Source: Clostridiales bacterium (GTDB lineage Bacteria > Bacillota > Clostridia > Christensenellales > Aristaeellaceae). From it: a stretch of DNA of 37,788 nucleotides. The notes below the pieces were generated by a model. That model saw only the letters and a program-made list of their open reading frames with translations. It did not search any database and was not told where the DNA came from. Shown one piece after another: positions 14,327 through 23,422 of the stretch (its first letter is position 1; every line of letters starts with the position of its first letter). Location of the stretch: NCBI GenBank assembly GCA_015056325.1, contig SVGL01000021.1, forward strand, positions 1 to 37,788, given 5' to 3'. A program made the position numbers and the translations under genes.

Positions 14327-15358
14327 ATGATCGAATTGCGCAATCTATCGAAGTCCTTCGTCACGGCGGACGGGCCTGTGGACGCGCTCAAACACGTCAA
14401 CCTCACCATCAACAACGGTGATATCTACGGCATCATCGGCATGTCCGGCGCGGGAAAGTCCACCCTGGTGCGCTGCATCAACATGCTGGAGCGCCCCACC
14501 GAGGGCTCCGTGGTGCTGGATGGCCGCGACCTGGGTACCCTGAACAAGCATGAGCTGCGCCAGGTCCGCCGCCGCGTGACGATGATCTTCCAGGGCTTCA
14601 ACCTGCTCATGCAGCGTACCTGCGTGCAGAACATCATGCTGCCCCTGAAGCTGGCGGGCGTCAGCAAGGCCGAAGCCAAGGCCCGCGCACTGGCCCTGCT
14701 GGAGGTCGTGGGTCTGCCGGACAAGGCAAACTCCTATCCTGCCCAGCTCTCCGGCGGCCAACAGCAGCGTGTTGCCATCGCCCGCGCGCTGGCCACCAAT
14801 CCCGACGTGCTGCTGTGCGACGAGGCTACCTCCGCCCTGGATCCCAAGACCACCCATGCCATCCTGGGCCTGATTCGTGAGATCAACGCCAAGATGGGCA
14901 TCACCGTCATCGTCATCACCCATCAGATGAGCGTCGTGCAGGAGATCTGCAACCGCGTCGCCATCCTGGAGAACGGTGCGGTGGTGGAGGAGGGCGAGGT
15001 CGCAGACGTCTTCGCCAACCCCAAGGCCGAGGCCACCAAGAACCTGGTCTATCCCGAAATGGCCGACGCCAACGTTGCCCTGGGCGACAAGCACGGCCAG
15101 CGCGTGCGCATCATCTTCAACGGCGCCATTGCCGCCAACGAGCCGCTGATTGCCAAAATGGCCATGGAGGTCGGCATCGCAGCCAGCATCCTGGGCGCAT
15201 CCACCCGCGCTGTGGGCGACCGCGCCTACGGCTACATCCTGCTGGAGATCCCCGGCGGCCCGGATGAGCTGGCCAAGGCGGTCAACTTCCTCCGCCAGAC
15301 TCCCGACGTGACCGTGCAGGTCCAGGTTGACTATGCTCAGACGGAGGTGCACGCATGA
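14327..15358 (+). CDS. metN: Methionine ABC transporter ATP-binding protein MetN
   Basis: Cytoplasmic ATPase powering methionine import, 343 residues. Walker A is GMSGAGKST (K44), the Q-loop FQGFNLL, the ABC signature LSGGQQQR, Walker B VLLCDEATSALD and the H-loop ITHQM. From about residue 265 to 338 lies the MetN C-terminal NIL (ACT-like) domain, ending with LEIPGGPDELAKAVNFLRQ. In E. coli this domain binds methionine and shuts the transporter down (trans-inhibition). The ATG follows ATGGAGGAATCCACCA. The stop overlaps the metI start (ATGA at 15355). Confidence 0.97.
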   Translation: MIELRNLSKSFVTADGPVDALKHVNLTINNGDIYGIIGMSGAGKSTLVRCINMLERPTEGSVVLDGRDLGTLNKHELRQVRRRVTMIFQGFNLLMQRTCVQNIMLPLKLAGVSKAEAKARALALLEVVGLPDKANSYPAQLSGGQQQRVAIARALATNPDVLLCDEATSALDPKTTHAILGLIREINAKMGITVIVITHQMSVVQEICNRVAILENGAVVEEGEVADVFANPKAEATKNLVYPEMADANVALGDKHGQRVRIIFNGAIAANEPLIAKMAMEVGIAASILGASTRAVGDRAYGYILLEIPGGPDELAKAVNFLRQTPDVTVQVQVDYAQTEVHA

Positions 15359-16065
15359 ATCAGTTCGTGAGAGCCTTCCAGCCTGAGCGCCTTGCCGAGG
15401 CCTGGCAGATCGTCCAGCGGGACTTCCCCGAAGCCCTGTGGGAGACGATGTACGTCACCATCCTGTCCACGTTCTTTGCCATCGTGATCGGCCTGCCCCT
15501 GGGTATGCTGCTGGTCGCCGGCGACGCCAAGGGCATCCGCCCCATGCCCGCGCTGCTGATGAAGATCATCAACGTGGTGATTAACCTCCTGCGCTCCATC
15601 CCCTTCCTGATCCTGATCGTGGTCGTCATCCCGCTGACCCGCCTGATCGTGGGTACCTCCGTGGGTACGGTGGCGTCCATCGTGCCGCTGGTGGTGGCGG
15701 CGTTCCCCTTCGTGGCCCGTCTGGTGGAATCCTCCCTGCGCGAGGTGAACCCCAACATCATCGAGACCGCCCAGTCCATGGGCGCGACCCCGATGCAGAT
15801 CCTGCTGCGGGTGATGCTGCCTGAGGCGGTACCCTCCCTCATCACCAACTTCACCCTGGCGATCACGACCATCCTGGGCTACACCGCCATGTCCGGCGCG
15901 ATCGGCGGCGGCGGCCTGGGCAATATCGCCATCATGATCGGCTACAACCGCTACAAGTACGCGGTGCTTTACGCCGCGGTGATCGTGCTGGTCATCCTGG
16001 TGCAGGTCATCCAGAGCTTTGGCACCTGGCTGGCCGCCAAGTGCGACAAGCGGCTGAAGAAGTAA
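15355..16065 (+). CDS. metI: Methionine ABC transporter permease MetI
   Basis: Integral membrane permease, 236 residues, with about five membrane segments beginning at MYVTILSTFFAIVIGLPLGM. The EAA-type coupling loop is visible as ETAQSMGATPMQILLRVMLPEA (near residues 138-160); this contacts MetN. The segment SGAIGGGGLGNIAI is typical of the MetI branch. The start overlaps metN by four bases, so translation is coupled. A strong terminator follows immediately, making metI the last gene of the operon. Confidence 0.97.
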   Translation: MNQFVRAFQPERLAEAWQIVQRDFPEALWETMYVTILSTFFAIVIGLPLGMLLVAGDAKGIRPMPALLMKIINVVINLLRSIPFLILIVVVIPLTRLIVGTSVGTVASIVPLVVAAFPFVARLVESSLREVNPNIIETAQSMGATPMQILLRVMLPEAVPSLITNFTLAITTILGYTAMSGAIGGGGLGNIAIMIGYNRYKYAVLYAAVIVLVILVQVIQSFGTWLAAKCDKRLKK

Positions 16066-16071
16066 TATGAC

Positions 16072-16113
16072 AAAATCCCGCAGGGAGAGCGCTTCTCCTT
16101 GCGGGATTTTTAT
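16072..16113. terminator. Bidirectional terminator after metI
   Basis: AAAATCCCGCA (16072-16082) pairs with TGCGGGATTTT (16100-16110), with further pairing of GGGAGA and TCTCC inside. T runs follow on the plus strand and on the minus strand, so it serves both metI and the convergent XRE gene. Confidence 0.92.
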
Positions 16114-16118
16114 GCGGA

Positions 16119-16628
16119 TTATTGCAGCATTTCGTCGTAGAGGTGGTGCTCCACGTAGCCGTCGCGACGGTTGCGCAGGAAGACGGCCAGTCCCATGGAA
16201 ACCAGCGCGATGGCAAACGTCAGGTCCGTTCGGCGGATGCTGATGCTGAGCAGTATGCTGCCGCAGAGTATGCCCACCAGCAAAGCAATTGTCCGGCGAT
16301 GATCAGCCAGCCACTTTTCCTGCCAGTACTTTTTGCGCTCGAAGAGCTGGAAAACCGTGTTGTTCTGCAATGCAGCAGCCAGATTCTTCTCAGCGGCCTG
16401 GGGCAGGGTTTCCGGGGTGAGCCGCTCCCCGGCGACCAGCTCATTCATGCTCACGGCATAGAGATCCGACAAAACCTGCAGCATCTCCACCGGAGGCATG
16501 TAGGTCCCGGTCTCCCACCGGGAAATCGTCTTGCTGCTGATGTGCAGCTTTTCACCCAGCTGCTCCTGGGTCAGGCCCTGTTCTTTGCGAAGCTCCTGCA
16601 AAAAGGCGCCCATCTTGATCATGTCCAT
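16119..16628 (-). CDS. XRE-family regulator with C-terminal membrane segments
   Basis: Helix-turn-helix transcription factor of 169 residues. Residues about 7-62 form the XRE domain (LRKEQGLTQEQLGEKLHISSKTISRWETG, with the recognition helix in SSKTISRWE). After a linker come two hydrophobic segments (about 113-130, TIALLVGILCGSILLSI, and 136-152, FAIALVSMGLAVFL), so the DNA-binding domain is probably held at the membrane. The ATG at 16628 has AGGAGG 7 nt upstream. Frame extension upstream is not supported. It is divergent from uvrB. The signal sensed is unknown. Confidence 0.88.
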   Translation of the reverse strand: MDMIKMGAFLQELRKEQGLTQEQLGEKLHISSKTISRWETGTYMPPVEMLQVLSDLYAVSMNELVAGERLTPETLPQAAEKNLAAALQNNTVFQLFERKKYWQEKWLADHRRTIALLVGILCGSILLSISIRRTDLTFAIALVSMGLAVFLRNRRDGYVEHHLYDEMLQ

Positions 16629-16652
16629 GTGAATACCTCCTTTGATGGCTTC

Positions 16653-16682
16653 ATCATACCATTTCCGGGCAGGACATGTCCA
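16653..16682 (-). promoter_or_regulatory. Promoter of the XRE gene with palindrome at -35
   Basis: Minus strand TGGACA (16677-16682), 18-nt spacer, TATGAT (16653-16658), with TGG before the -10. The perfect 10-bp palindrome GGACATGTCC (16672-16681) covers the -35 and could be an operator, perhaps for the XRE protein itself (inference). Confidence 0.5.
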
Positions 16683-16731
16683 CCCCATAAACAGCGAATC
16701 GGGGAAAATGCAGGGATTTCCCCTGTTCCCC

Positions 16732-16760
16732 TTCACAAGCGAGGCGGGGTGTGCTATCAT
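16732..16760 (+). promoter_or_regulatory. Promoter of uvrB
   Basis: TTCACA (16732-16737), 17-nt spacer, TATCAT (16755-16760) with TGC as an extended -10. GAACAGCCATTC at 16765-16776, in the initial transcribed region, differs at one arm base from the Gram-positive LexA (DinR) core GAAC-N4-GTTC. Confidence 0.6.
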
Positions 16761-16800
16761 TACAGAACAGCCATTCTACTTATTGGAGGTGACCGCGCGC

Positions 16801-18828
16801 ATGTCCGACCTGACCGGCAAATTTGTCCTCAAAGCCCCCTACAAGCCCTCCGGCGACCAGCCCCAAGCCATCGAGGCCCTCTCCGCCGGCGTTCAGCAGG
16901 GCATGGACGCTCAGGTGCTGCTGGGCGTGACCGGCTCCGGCAAGACCTTCACCATGGCCTCAATCATTGAGAAGGTGCAGCGCCCGACCCTCGTCATCGC
17001 CCACAACAAGACCCTCGCGGCCCAGCTGTGCTCGGAGCTGAAGGCCTTCTTCCCCGACAGCCGCGTGGAGTACTTCGTCAGCTACTACGATTATTATCAG
17101 CCCGAGGCCTACATTGCCTCTTCCGACACCTATATCGAGAAGGACGCATCCATCAACGAGGAGATCGACCGCCTGCGCCACAGCGCCACCGCCGCCCTGC
17201 GCGAGCGCAAGGACGTGATCATCGTGGCCTCCGTGTCGTGCATCTACTCCATGGGCGACCCCAGCGAGTACGAGGGCCAGATGATCAGCCTGCGTCCCGG
17301 CATGGTACTGGAGCGCGATGACCTGCTCCGCCAGCTCATCGACATTCAGTATGAGCGCAACGACATTGAGTTCGCCCGCGGCTCCTTCCGCGTCCGCGGC
17401 GACGTGGTGGAGATCATCCCCGCCGGCATGAACGAGCATGGTCTGCGCATTGAGTTCTTCGGGGATGAGATCGACCGCATCTCGGAGATCGACGTGGTCA
17501 GCGGCCATGTACTCTCCAGCCTGGAGCACTGCGCGGTGTTCCCCGCCACCCATTATGCCACCGACAAAAGCCACCTGGAGGAGAACATCGCTGTCATTGA
17601 GCGCGACCTCAAGGAGGCCGTGGAACGCTTCACCCAAGAAGGCAAGTACCTGGAAGCGGAGCGCATCGCCCAGCGCACCAACTACGACATCGAGATGATG
17701 CGGGAGATCGGCTATTGCTCCGGCATCGAGAATTATTCCCGCTATTTCGACGGCCGTCAGCCCGGCGACGCGCCCTACTCCCTGCTGGACTATTTCCCCA
17801 AGGGATTCCTGTGCTTCATCGACGAGAGCCACGTCACCGTGCCCCAGATCCGTGCGATGTACAACGGCGACCGTGCCCGCAAGAATCAGCTGGTGGAGTA
17901 CGGCTTCCGTCTGCCGTCGGCTTATGACAACCGCCCTCTGCTGTTTGAGGAATTTGAGCAGCGCATCGGCCAGACCATCTACGTCAGCGCGACGCCAGGC
18001 CCCTACGAGCTGGGCAAAACCCGGCAAATCGTGGAGCAGATCATCCGCCCCACAGGCCTGCTGGATCCCAAGATCGACGTGCGCCCCGCCACCGGCCAGG
18101 TGGACGATTTGGTCAGCGAGATCAGCAAGGTCGTGAAGTTGGGGCAGCGCGTGCTGGTCACGACGCTCACCAAGCGCATGGCCGAGTCCCTCACCGAGTA
18201 CTTGCGGGGCATGGAGATGCGCGTGCGCTACCTCCACTCCGACGTGACCACCATGGAGCGCATGGAGCTCATCCGCGGGCTGCGGCTGGGCGAATTCGAC
18301 ATCCTGGTGGGCATCAACCTCCTGCGCGAGGGTCTCGACCTGCCGGAGGTGAGCCTTGTCGCCATCCTCGACGCGGACAAGGAGGGATTCCTGCGCTCGG
18401 AGACATCCCTCGTGCAGACCATCGGCCGCGCGGCGCGCAACGTGGACGGCCGGGTCATCATGTACGCTGACGTCATGACCGAGAGCATGATGCGGGCCAT
18501 CGGCGAAACCAACCGCCGCCGCGCCCTGCAGCAGGCCTACAATGAGGAGCACGGCATCACCCCGGAAAGCGTACGCAACGCCATCCACAAGGTGCTGGAG
18601 GTTACCAAGAAGGTGGAGGAAACCGCTCCCGCGCCCCTCACCGAGGAAGAACGCGCCGCCATCGCCAAGCAGATCGAGGAGCAGATGCTCTCCGCCGCCC
18701 GCGACCTGGACTTCGAGCGTGCCGCCAAGCTCCGCGACCAGCTGCTTGAAATGCGCGGCGAAGCGCCCCAGAAGAACGAAGTGCAGAAGAAGCGCCGCCG
18801 CACCCGAGAATCTACCCGCCACCATTGA
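16801..18828 (+). CDS. uvrB: Excinuclease ABC subunit UvrB
   Basis: Damage-verifying helicase-like subunit of nucleotide-excision repair. The 675-residue protein begins [24 protein letters not shown]. It has Walker A GVTGSGKT (K48), the beta-hairpin motif [11 protein letters not shown] used to clamp DNA, the DEAD-like CFIDESH box, helicase motifs [13 protein letters not shown] and [14 protein letters not shown], and [11 protein letters not shown]-terminal UVR domain (about 620-655, [29 protein letters not shown]) contacts UvrA and UvrC. GGAGG lies 11 nt before the ATG. No uvrA or uvrC is present here. The downstream phosphoesterase begins 23 bp later and is likely co-transcribed. Confidence 0.97.
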   Translation: MSDLTGKFVLKAPYKPSGDQPQAIEALSAGVQQGMDAQVLLGVTGSGKTFTMASIIEKVQRPTLVIAHNKTLAAQLCSELKAFFPDSRVEYFVSYYDYYQPEAYIASSDTYIEKDASINEEIDRLRHSATAALRERKDVIIVASVSCIYSMGDPSEYEGQMISLRPGMVLERDDLLRQLIDIQYERNDIEFARGSFRVRGDVVEIIPAGMNEHGLRIEFFGDEIDRISEIDVVSGHVLSSLEHCAVFPATHYATDKSHLEENIAVIERDLKEAVERFTQEGKYLEAERIAQRTNYDIEMMREIGYCSGIENYSRYFDGRQPGDAPYSLLDYFPKGFLCFIDESHVTVPQIRAMYNGDRARKNQLVEYGFRLPSAYDNRPLLFEEFEQRIGQTIYVSATPGPYELGKTRQIVEQIIRPTGLLDPKIDVRPATGQVDDLVSEISKVVKLGQRVLVTTLTKRMAESLTEYLRGMEMRVRYLHSDVTTMERMELIRGLRLGEFDILVGINLLREGLDLPEVSLVAILDADKEGFLRSETSLVQTIGRAARNVDGRVIMYADVMTESMMRAIGETNRRRALQQAYNEEHGITPESVRNAIHKVLEVTKKVEETAPAPLTEEERAAIAKQIEEQMLSAARDLDFERAAKLRDQLLEMRGEAPQKNEVQKKRRRTRESTRHH

Positions 18829-18851
18829 CCTTGCACATATCGGAGAAAAAC

Positions 18852-19589
18852 ATGCAGATCAACCACATCTCCATTCATTCTGAGCGCATCACGCAGCCGC
18901 TGACTTTTGCCGCCTGCCCCGACTTTCACAACGGGGATGTTGAATTGACGCTGGCGGCCTGCCGGGGCGCGGACGCCATCCTCATCGTGGGCGACCTCGT
19001 TGACCGCCACGATCACCGTACCAACGGCTTCGACAACGCTGTCCGCTTCCTGAACGAGGCTCCCGACGTGGCGCCGGTGTTCTATTCCATCGGCAATCAC
19101 GAGCGCAAGCTCAAGAACCTTGCGGATTACTGGCCCCATGTGGAAAAGAGCCGTGTCACCGTGCTGGATGACCGCTTTGTGGAATTCCACGGTGTGGTGC
19201 TGGGCGGCCTGAGCAGCATCCGCGTGGGCAAGAATGAGCACAAGCTGCCCCTGCAGCTGGTGGAGAAGAAGCCTTTTCTGCGGGCGATGTCGGAGCAGCC
19301 GGGCTTCAAGCTGCTGATGTGCCACCATCCGGAGTACTTCGCCGATGCAGTGTTAAACCGGGCTATCGACCTGACCATCGCCGGTCACGCCCACGGCGGA
19401 CAGGTGCGTATCGGCAAACAGGGCATCTATTCCCCGGGACAGTGGCTGTTCCCGAAGCTGACCAGCGGCTTCTACTACGATGACCGCCTGCTGGTGTCCC
19501 GCGGTGTCACCAACGCTACCTGGGCCCCGCGCATCAACTGCAGCTGCGAGGTCATCATGCTGCATCTGGAAGGAGTTTCTCATGCATAA
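18852..19589 (+). CDS. Calcineurin-like metallophosphoesterase
   Basis: Probable cytosolic phosphoesterase with a binuclear metal site, 245 residues, substrate unknown. The metal-binding blocks are present in order: PDFHNGD (in place of the usual D-x-H-x-G), VGDLVDR, IGNHER, MCHHPEYF and AGHAHGGQVR. The branch resembles YkuE-like enzymes but lacks their membrane or Tat signal. The ATG at 18852 is chosen because GGAG lies 7 nt upstream; a TTG further up has no support. It overlaps the next gene by 8 nt. Confidence 0.87.
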   Translation: MQINHISIHSERITQPLTFAACPDFHNGDVELTLAACRGADAILIVGDLVDRHDHRTNGFDNAVRFLNEAPDVAPVFYSIGNHERKLKNLADYWPHVEKSRVTVLDDRFVEFHGVVLGGLSSIRVGKNEHKLPLQLVEKKPFLRAMSEQPGFKLLMCHHPEYFADAVLNRAIDLTIAGHAHGGQVRIGKQGIYSPGQWLFPKLTSGFYYDDRLLVSRGVTNATWAPRINCSCEVIMLHLEGVSHA

Positions 19590-20358
19590 TGCCATTGAAC
19601 CCATCATCCGCCGCGCCGCCCGGCTGATGCTCGACTTTGCTGACCCAGCGGTGTACTCCAAGGGCCGCCATGCGGATTTCGTCACCGAGGGCGACGTGGC
19701 GGTGCAGAACTTCCTCATTGAGGAGCTGTCGAAGGCCTTCCCGACGGCCTGCTTCCTCGCTGAGGAAGGCGAGGACCAGCAGCTGACCGACAAATTCACC
19801 TTCATCATCGACCCCATCGACGGCACGACGAATTACTTCCGCCGCCGCAGGTGCTCGATGATCTCCATCGGCGTGGTGGAGGGCAAGCAGCCGGTGTTCG
19901 GCATGATCTACGATCCTTACCGGGATGAAATGTACTACGCCGAACCCGGCAAGGGCTCCTGGTGCAACGACGACCGCCTCCACGTGGCGGACATGCCCTT
20001 TGAGAAGGCGCTGATTGGCTTCGGCACCGCACCCTACTACGAGGAGCTGTTCGATGTCACGGGGCGTGCCTTCGCGGAGCTGCTGCCAAAGGTCGCGGAC
20101 ATCCGCCGCACCGGCAGCGCCTGCATGGACCTGTGTGATGTGGCTGCAGGCCGCAGCGACGGTCACTTCGAATGGCGCTTGCAGCCCTGGGACTACTGCG
20201 CCGCAACCCTCCTTGTGGAGGAGGCTGGCGGCCAATGCGGCAACATCCTGGGCGGGGCGGTGACGTATGACAAGGGAATCCCCCACATGGCCGCCAGCGC
20301 GCGGATCTTCGATCAGCTGCAGGAAACGCTGCAGACGATCTGGCGCGAAAGCCGCTGA
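19582..20358 (+). CDS. Inositol monophosphatase-family phosphatase
   Basis: Mg2+-dependent sugar or inositol phosphate phosphatase, 258 residues. The metal ligands E62 (AEEGED), D77 and D80 (DPIDGTTNYF) are present, as is the C-terminal WDYCAATLLVEEAGG (canonically WDxAAG). An RRRR run follows the DGTTNYF motif where many homologues have HG. AAGGAG lies 8 nt before the ATG, which overlaps the end of the phosphoesterase gene, so the two are coupled. It closes the uvrB transcript. The substrate cannot be assigned from sequence (inositol phosphate, fructose bisphosphate or 3'-phosphoadenosine phosphate are all within family range). Confidence 0.9.
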   Translation: MHNAIEPIIRRAARLMLDFADPAVYSKGRHADFVTEGDVAVQNFLIEELSKAFPTACFLAEEGEDQQLTDKFTFIIDPIDGTTNYFRRRRCSMISIGVVEGKQPVFGMIYDPYRDEMYYAEPGKGSWCNDDRLHVADMPFEKALIGFGTAPYYEELFDVTGRAFAELLPKVADIRRTGSACMDLCDVAAGRSDGHFEWRLQPWDYCAATLLVEEAGGQCGNILGGAVTYDKGIPHMAASARIFDQLQETLQTIWRESR

Positions 20359-20365
20359 CAATCTG

Positions 20366-20391
20366 AAAAGCTCCCCAAAGGGGAGCTTTTT
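20366..20391. terminator. Bidirectional terminator
   Basis: AAAAGCTCCCC, loop AAA, GGGGAGCTTTTT: an 11-bp perfect stem with T runs on both strands, between the convergent phosphatase and GerMN genes. Confidence 0.93.
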
Positions 20392-20392
20392 G

Positions 20393-21451
20393 TCAATCAA
20401 TTTCAATCACACCAGGATACTGCGCCATAACCTCATCCGCTGCGTTGACCCAGGTAGTCGCCGTCTTGGGCTCGGTATGGAAGGGCTGACCATCCACCAG
20501 GATGGACACCTTTTTTACCCCGGGGAACTGACTGGCAGTGAAAAGAATGGCCTGCACAGCCTGGTGTCCCCCGTCGGTGGTTTGAGCAATGGCAGCAAAC
20601 TCCTTGGTGAAATCAATGGTTGCCACGCCGTTCTTGACGCTGACGGACTTCACGCCGCATTTGCCGGGGATGGGGCATTCCAGACCGGAATCAGTCTTGG
20701 GACCCTTGGCCAATTCGAGAATGGCAGTGGGCAGATCCGCCGGTGAGAATACGGTGCGAGTCACAGGCACCAGCATACGACCGCTGGCAGAGGGAAAGTA
20801 GAGCTGCACCGCATCTGCATTGGCACTGTCCCCGAACGTGGCGACGGATTCCACGTTGACCGAGTCCTCCGTGAAAACACCGGAGACATCCGTGCCGTGA
20901 GTCAGCTTGGAACGTTTCTGTCCATCAAAAAGGAAGCTGACTTCCTCCACGGTTTCAAAGCCGCAGAGGGTGGCCGCCACACCCTGTACCATCAGGAGCT
21001 CCTCTTCGGCGGAGGCACAGTCAAGCGCCTCCTTGCTCAGGTCAACGCGGGCTTTCCCATTCGCAATGTCCAGGTCAAAGCTCACGCCCTCAGGGATGAC
21101 ATTGGTCAGCCCCATTCGCGCGGCGGCCAGGTCATTCTCAGAGGAAGCTACCATCAAGGAGAGCGTCGCCTTGGCAATACCATCCTGCATGGGGATTTTC
21201 CGCGTCACCGGTACCAGGTAGCCATCGCCGTCCTCATACCAGCAGACGGTGGATACCATCTCCACATCCGTCTGAACGGAGGTGGAGGCGCTGACCGGCG
21301 GGGTGTCGTAGACCATGGTGGTTGTGGCTTCCTCACCGCCGCGCAGGGCCAGCACCACCACCAGCGCTGCAGCGCCTACGATCAGCAGACGCTCCATATC
21401 CACCCGGCTGGGGAGCTTTTCTTTCCATTTCGTGATGTCGGGGAGTTTCAT
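20393..21451 (-). CDS. GerMN-domain protein (GerM-like)
   Basis: Membrane-anchored extracytoplasmic protein of 352 residues. A short cytoplasmic N-terminus (MKLPDITKWKEKLPSR) precedes one membrane segment (about 22-38, LLIVGAAALVVVLAL). Two GerMN domains follow, about 75-195 and 220-345. Each has the pattern YLVPVTRKIP / LVPVTRTVFS, then GVSFDLDIANGKARVDLSKE / GVKSVSVKNGVATIDFTKEF. B. subtilis GerM has the same two-domain build and acts in sporulation and germination. The family also occurs in non-sporulating species, so a spore role is inference. The ATG at 21451 has AAGGAGG 8 nt upstream. No convincing promoter was seen. Confidence 0.88.
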   Translation of the reverse strand: MKLPDITKWKEKLPSRVDMERLLIVGAAALVVVLALRGGEEATTTMVYDTPPVSASTSVQTDVEMVSTVCWYEDGDGYLVPVTRKIPMQDGIAKATLSLMVASSENDLAAARMGLTNVIPEGVSFDLDIANGKARVDLSKEALDCASAEEELLMVQGVAATLCGFETVEEVSFLFDGQKRSKLTHGTDVSGVFTEDSVNVESVATFGDSANADAVQLYFPSASGRMLVPVTRTVFSPADLPTAILELAKGPKTDSGLECPIPGKCGVKSVSVKNGVATIDFTKEFAAIAQTTDGGHQAVQAILFTASQFPGVKKVSILVDGQPFHTEPKTATTWVNAADEVMAQYPGVIEID

Positions 21452-21561
21452 ATCATCTGCCTCCTTGTCCGATGATTTGCTGATCAATGGTATGAATGAC
21501 GCGGACAGATTATGATACAGGAAACCTCCCCACCCGTGCCGGGTGCAGCGTCACGCTGCTC

Positions 21562-21590
21562 TTGCATTTCCCTTCCCCATCCGCTATAAT
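21562..21590 (+). promoter_or_regulatory. Promoter of rqcH
   Basis: TTGCAT (21562-21567), 17-nt spacer, TATAAT (21585-21590). Confidence 0.85.
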
Positions 21591-21623
21591 GGACAGGAAC
21601 ATCTGACGAAAGGAGGCCCCACC

Positions 21624-23366
21624 ATGCCCATGGACGGCCTCACCCTGGGCTTTGCCGCCAGGGAAATCAACGCCTGCATCGCCGGCGGACGCATCGACAA
21701 GGTCACCCAGCCCGAAAAGGACGCCATCGTCCTGCTGGTGCGCGCAGGCTCCACCAACTATAAGCTGCTCCTGTGCGCCTCGCCCAATAACGCTCGGCTG
21801 CACTTCACGGGTCAGAATTTCTCCAACCCCCTGGAGCCCCCCATGTTCTGCATGCTGCTGCGAAAGCAGCTGCTGGGCGGCCGCATCGCGGCAGTCAGGC
21901 AAATTGCCGGCGACCGCGTCATCCACATCGACATCGACACCGTGGACGAGATGGGCGACCACGTTACCCGCCGACTGATCCTGGAGATCATGGGCCGCCA
22001 TTCCAACCTGATCCTCGTGGACGGCGAGGGCAAAATCCAGGAGGCAGCGCGCCACGTCAGCTTCGACATGAGCCGCGTGCGCCAGGTGCAGCCGGGCCTG
22101 ACCTACCTGCCGCCCCCCGCCCAGGACAAGCTGAACCCGGTGGACGTGAACGCCGACAATCTCCTCGATTATCTCACCCGCGCCGGGGATGTACCGCTGC
22201 ACAAGGCCATCGCCGCGTCCGTCAGCGGCATGTCCATGGCGACCGCGAAGGAGCTGGCCTTCCGTGTGCTGGAGCGGGGCACGGATCGCTCCGATGATCT
22301 TCCCGCCACCGCCACTCGCCTCGCTGACCTCATCCGCCGTCTGCCGGAGATGACCGATCCCCGTGTCCTCATGGATGACGACGGTGACCCAGCCGACGTC
22401 TTCGTCTTCCCCTACCTGATGTTCCCGCTGGAAAACCAGGCCCCCGCGCCCACGGTCAGCGCCGCGCTGGAAAAGTACTTCGGCTCCCGTGACCGCCAGG
22501 ACCGCCTGAATCAGAAGTCCGCCAGCATGGTGAAGCTTCTCAAGACTCACATCGAGCGCTGCGAAAAAAAGCTGGCCCAGCAGGAGGAGGACCTCTCCAA
22601 CGCCGCCAAGCTGGAGGAGTACCGCCTCATGGGCGAGCTGATCAACGCCAACCTCTGGCAGCTCAAGAAGGGCCAAAGCGAGGCTCAGCTGCAGAATTTC
22701 TACAGTGAGGAGGGCGAGATGATCACCGTGCCGCTGGACATCCAGCTGACCCCGGTTCAAAATGCCCAGCGCTACTTCAAGAAATACCAGAAGGCCCGCA
22801 CCACCCGCGAAATGGCCGCCGAACAGCACGAAGCCACGTTGCAGGAGCTGAACTACCTGGAGAGCACCCTGCTGGACGTGGGCAAGTGCGTGGGTGAAAG
22901 CGAGCTGGAGGAGATCCGCCAGGAGCTGGTGTCCACCGGCTACGTCAAGAAGACCACCAATCGCCGTCAGCAGCGTGCCCTGCCCAAGTCGAAGCCCTAC
23001 CACTACCGGAGCGTCGACGGCATCGACATCTTCGTGGGCAAGAACGCCGCGCAGAACGAGCGCCTTACCGGCGACGCACGCCCCAACGAAATGTGGCTCC
23101 ACGCCAAGGACATGCCCGGCTCCCACGTGATCATCAAGGCCGAGGGCAGCATCCCGGACAGCACCCTGGCGGATGCCGCGACGCTGGCCGCGTGGTACTC
23201 CAAGGGGCAGCATTCCTCCATGGTGCCAATTGATTACACCCTCAAGCGCTACGTCAAGAAGATTCCCGGCGGCGCGACGGGCATGGTGACCTACACGGGT
23301 CAGAAGACCGCCTACATGACCGTCACCGAGGCGGACGTGAAGAAAATCGAGCTGGTCGAAGGGTGA
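21624..23366 (+). CDS. rqcH: Ribosome quality-control protein RqcH (NFACT family)
   Basis: Binds stalled 50S subunits carrying peptidyl-tRNA and recruits tRNA-Ala to add C-terminal alanine tails. The 580-residue protein has an NFACT-N domain (about 1-200) with D97-R98 in the GDRVIHIDI segment, the residue pair needed for Ala tailing in B. subtilis RqcH. HhH and coiled-coil regions follow (about 290-440). The NFACT-R domain at about 455-570 contains GIDIFVGKNAAQNERLT and NEMWLHAKDMPGSHVII. AAAGGAGG lies 7 nt before the ATG. Older annotations call this family fibronectin-binding protein FbpA. It is a single gene with its own promoter and terminator. Confidence 0.95.
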   Translation: MPMDGLTLGFAAREINACIAGGRIDKVTQPEKDAIVLLVRAGSTNYKLLLCASPNNARLHFTGQNFSNPLEPPMFCMLLRKQLLGGRIAAVRQIAGDRVIHIDIDTVDEMGDHVTRRLILEIMGRHSNLILVDGEGKIQEAARHVSFDMSRVRQVQPGLTYLPPPAQDKLNPVDVNADNLLDYLTRAGDVPLHKAIAASVSGMSMATAKELAFRVLERGTDRSDDLPATATRLADLIRRLPEMTDPRVLMDDDGDPADVFVFPYLMFPLENQAPAPTVSAALEKYFGSRDRQDRLNQKSASMVKLLKTHIERCEKKLAQQEEDLSNAAKLEEYRLMGELINANLWQLKKGQSEAQLQNFYSEEGEMITVPLDIQLTPVQNAQRYFKKYQKARTTREMAAEQHEATLQELNYLESTLLDVGKCVGESELEEIRQELVSTGYVKKTTNRRQQRALPKSKPYHYRSVDGIDIFVGKNAAQNERLTGDARPNEMWLHAKDMPGSHVIIKAEGSIPDSTLADAATLAAWYSKGQHSSMVPIDYTLKRYVKKIPGGATGMVTYTGQKTAYMTVTEADVKKIELVEG

Positions 23367-23380
23367 TTTCCCCACAAGAA

Positions 23381-23417
23381 AACCCGCTGTACGCGATGTA
23401 CGGCGGGTTGTTTTTTT
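23381..23417. terminator. Terminator after rqcH
   Basis: AACCCGCTGTAC (23381-23392), loop GCGAT, GTACGGCGGGTT (23398-23409) with one G-U pair, then GTTTTTTT. The minus strand also ends in TTTT, so it can serve the convergent ArsC-like gene. Confidence 0.9.
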
Positions 23418-23422
23418 GGGGG

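Noticed and set aside
16960-18825. Very long open frame opposite uvrB, and similar ones opposite dnaK, rqcH and mrpD
   Set aside because: Translations are low-complexity (His, Asp, Gly, Leu, Val-rich) with no family motifs, whereas the plus or minus partner is an unmistakable conserved gene. They arise from GC-rich codon bias.
21452-21560. Promoter for the GerMN gene
   Set aside because: Only weak -10-like CATAAT/TATCAT sequences without a matching -35; could be a sporulation sigma promoter, but I cannot support it.
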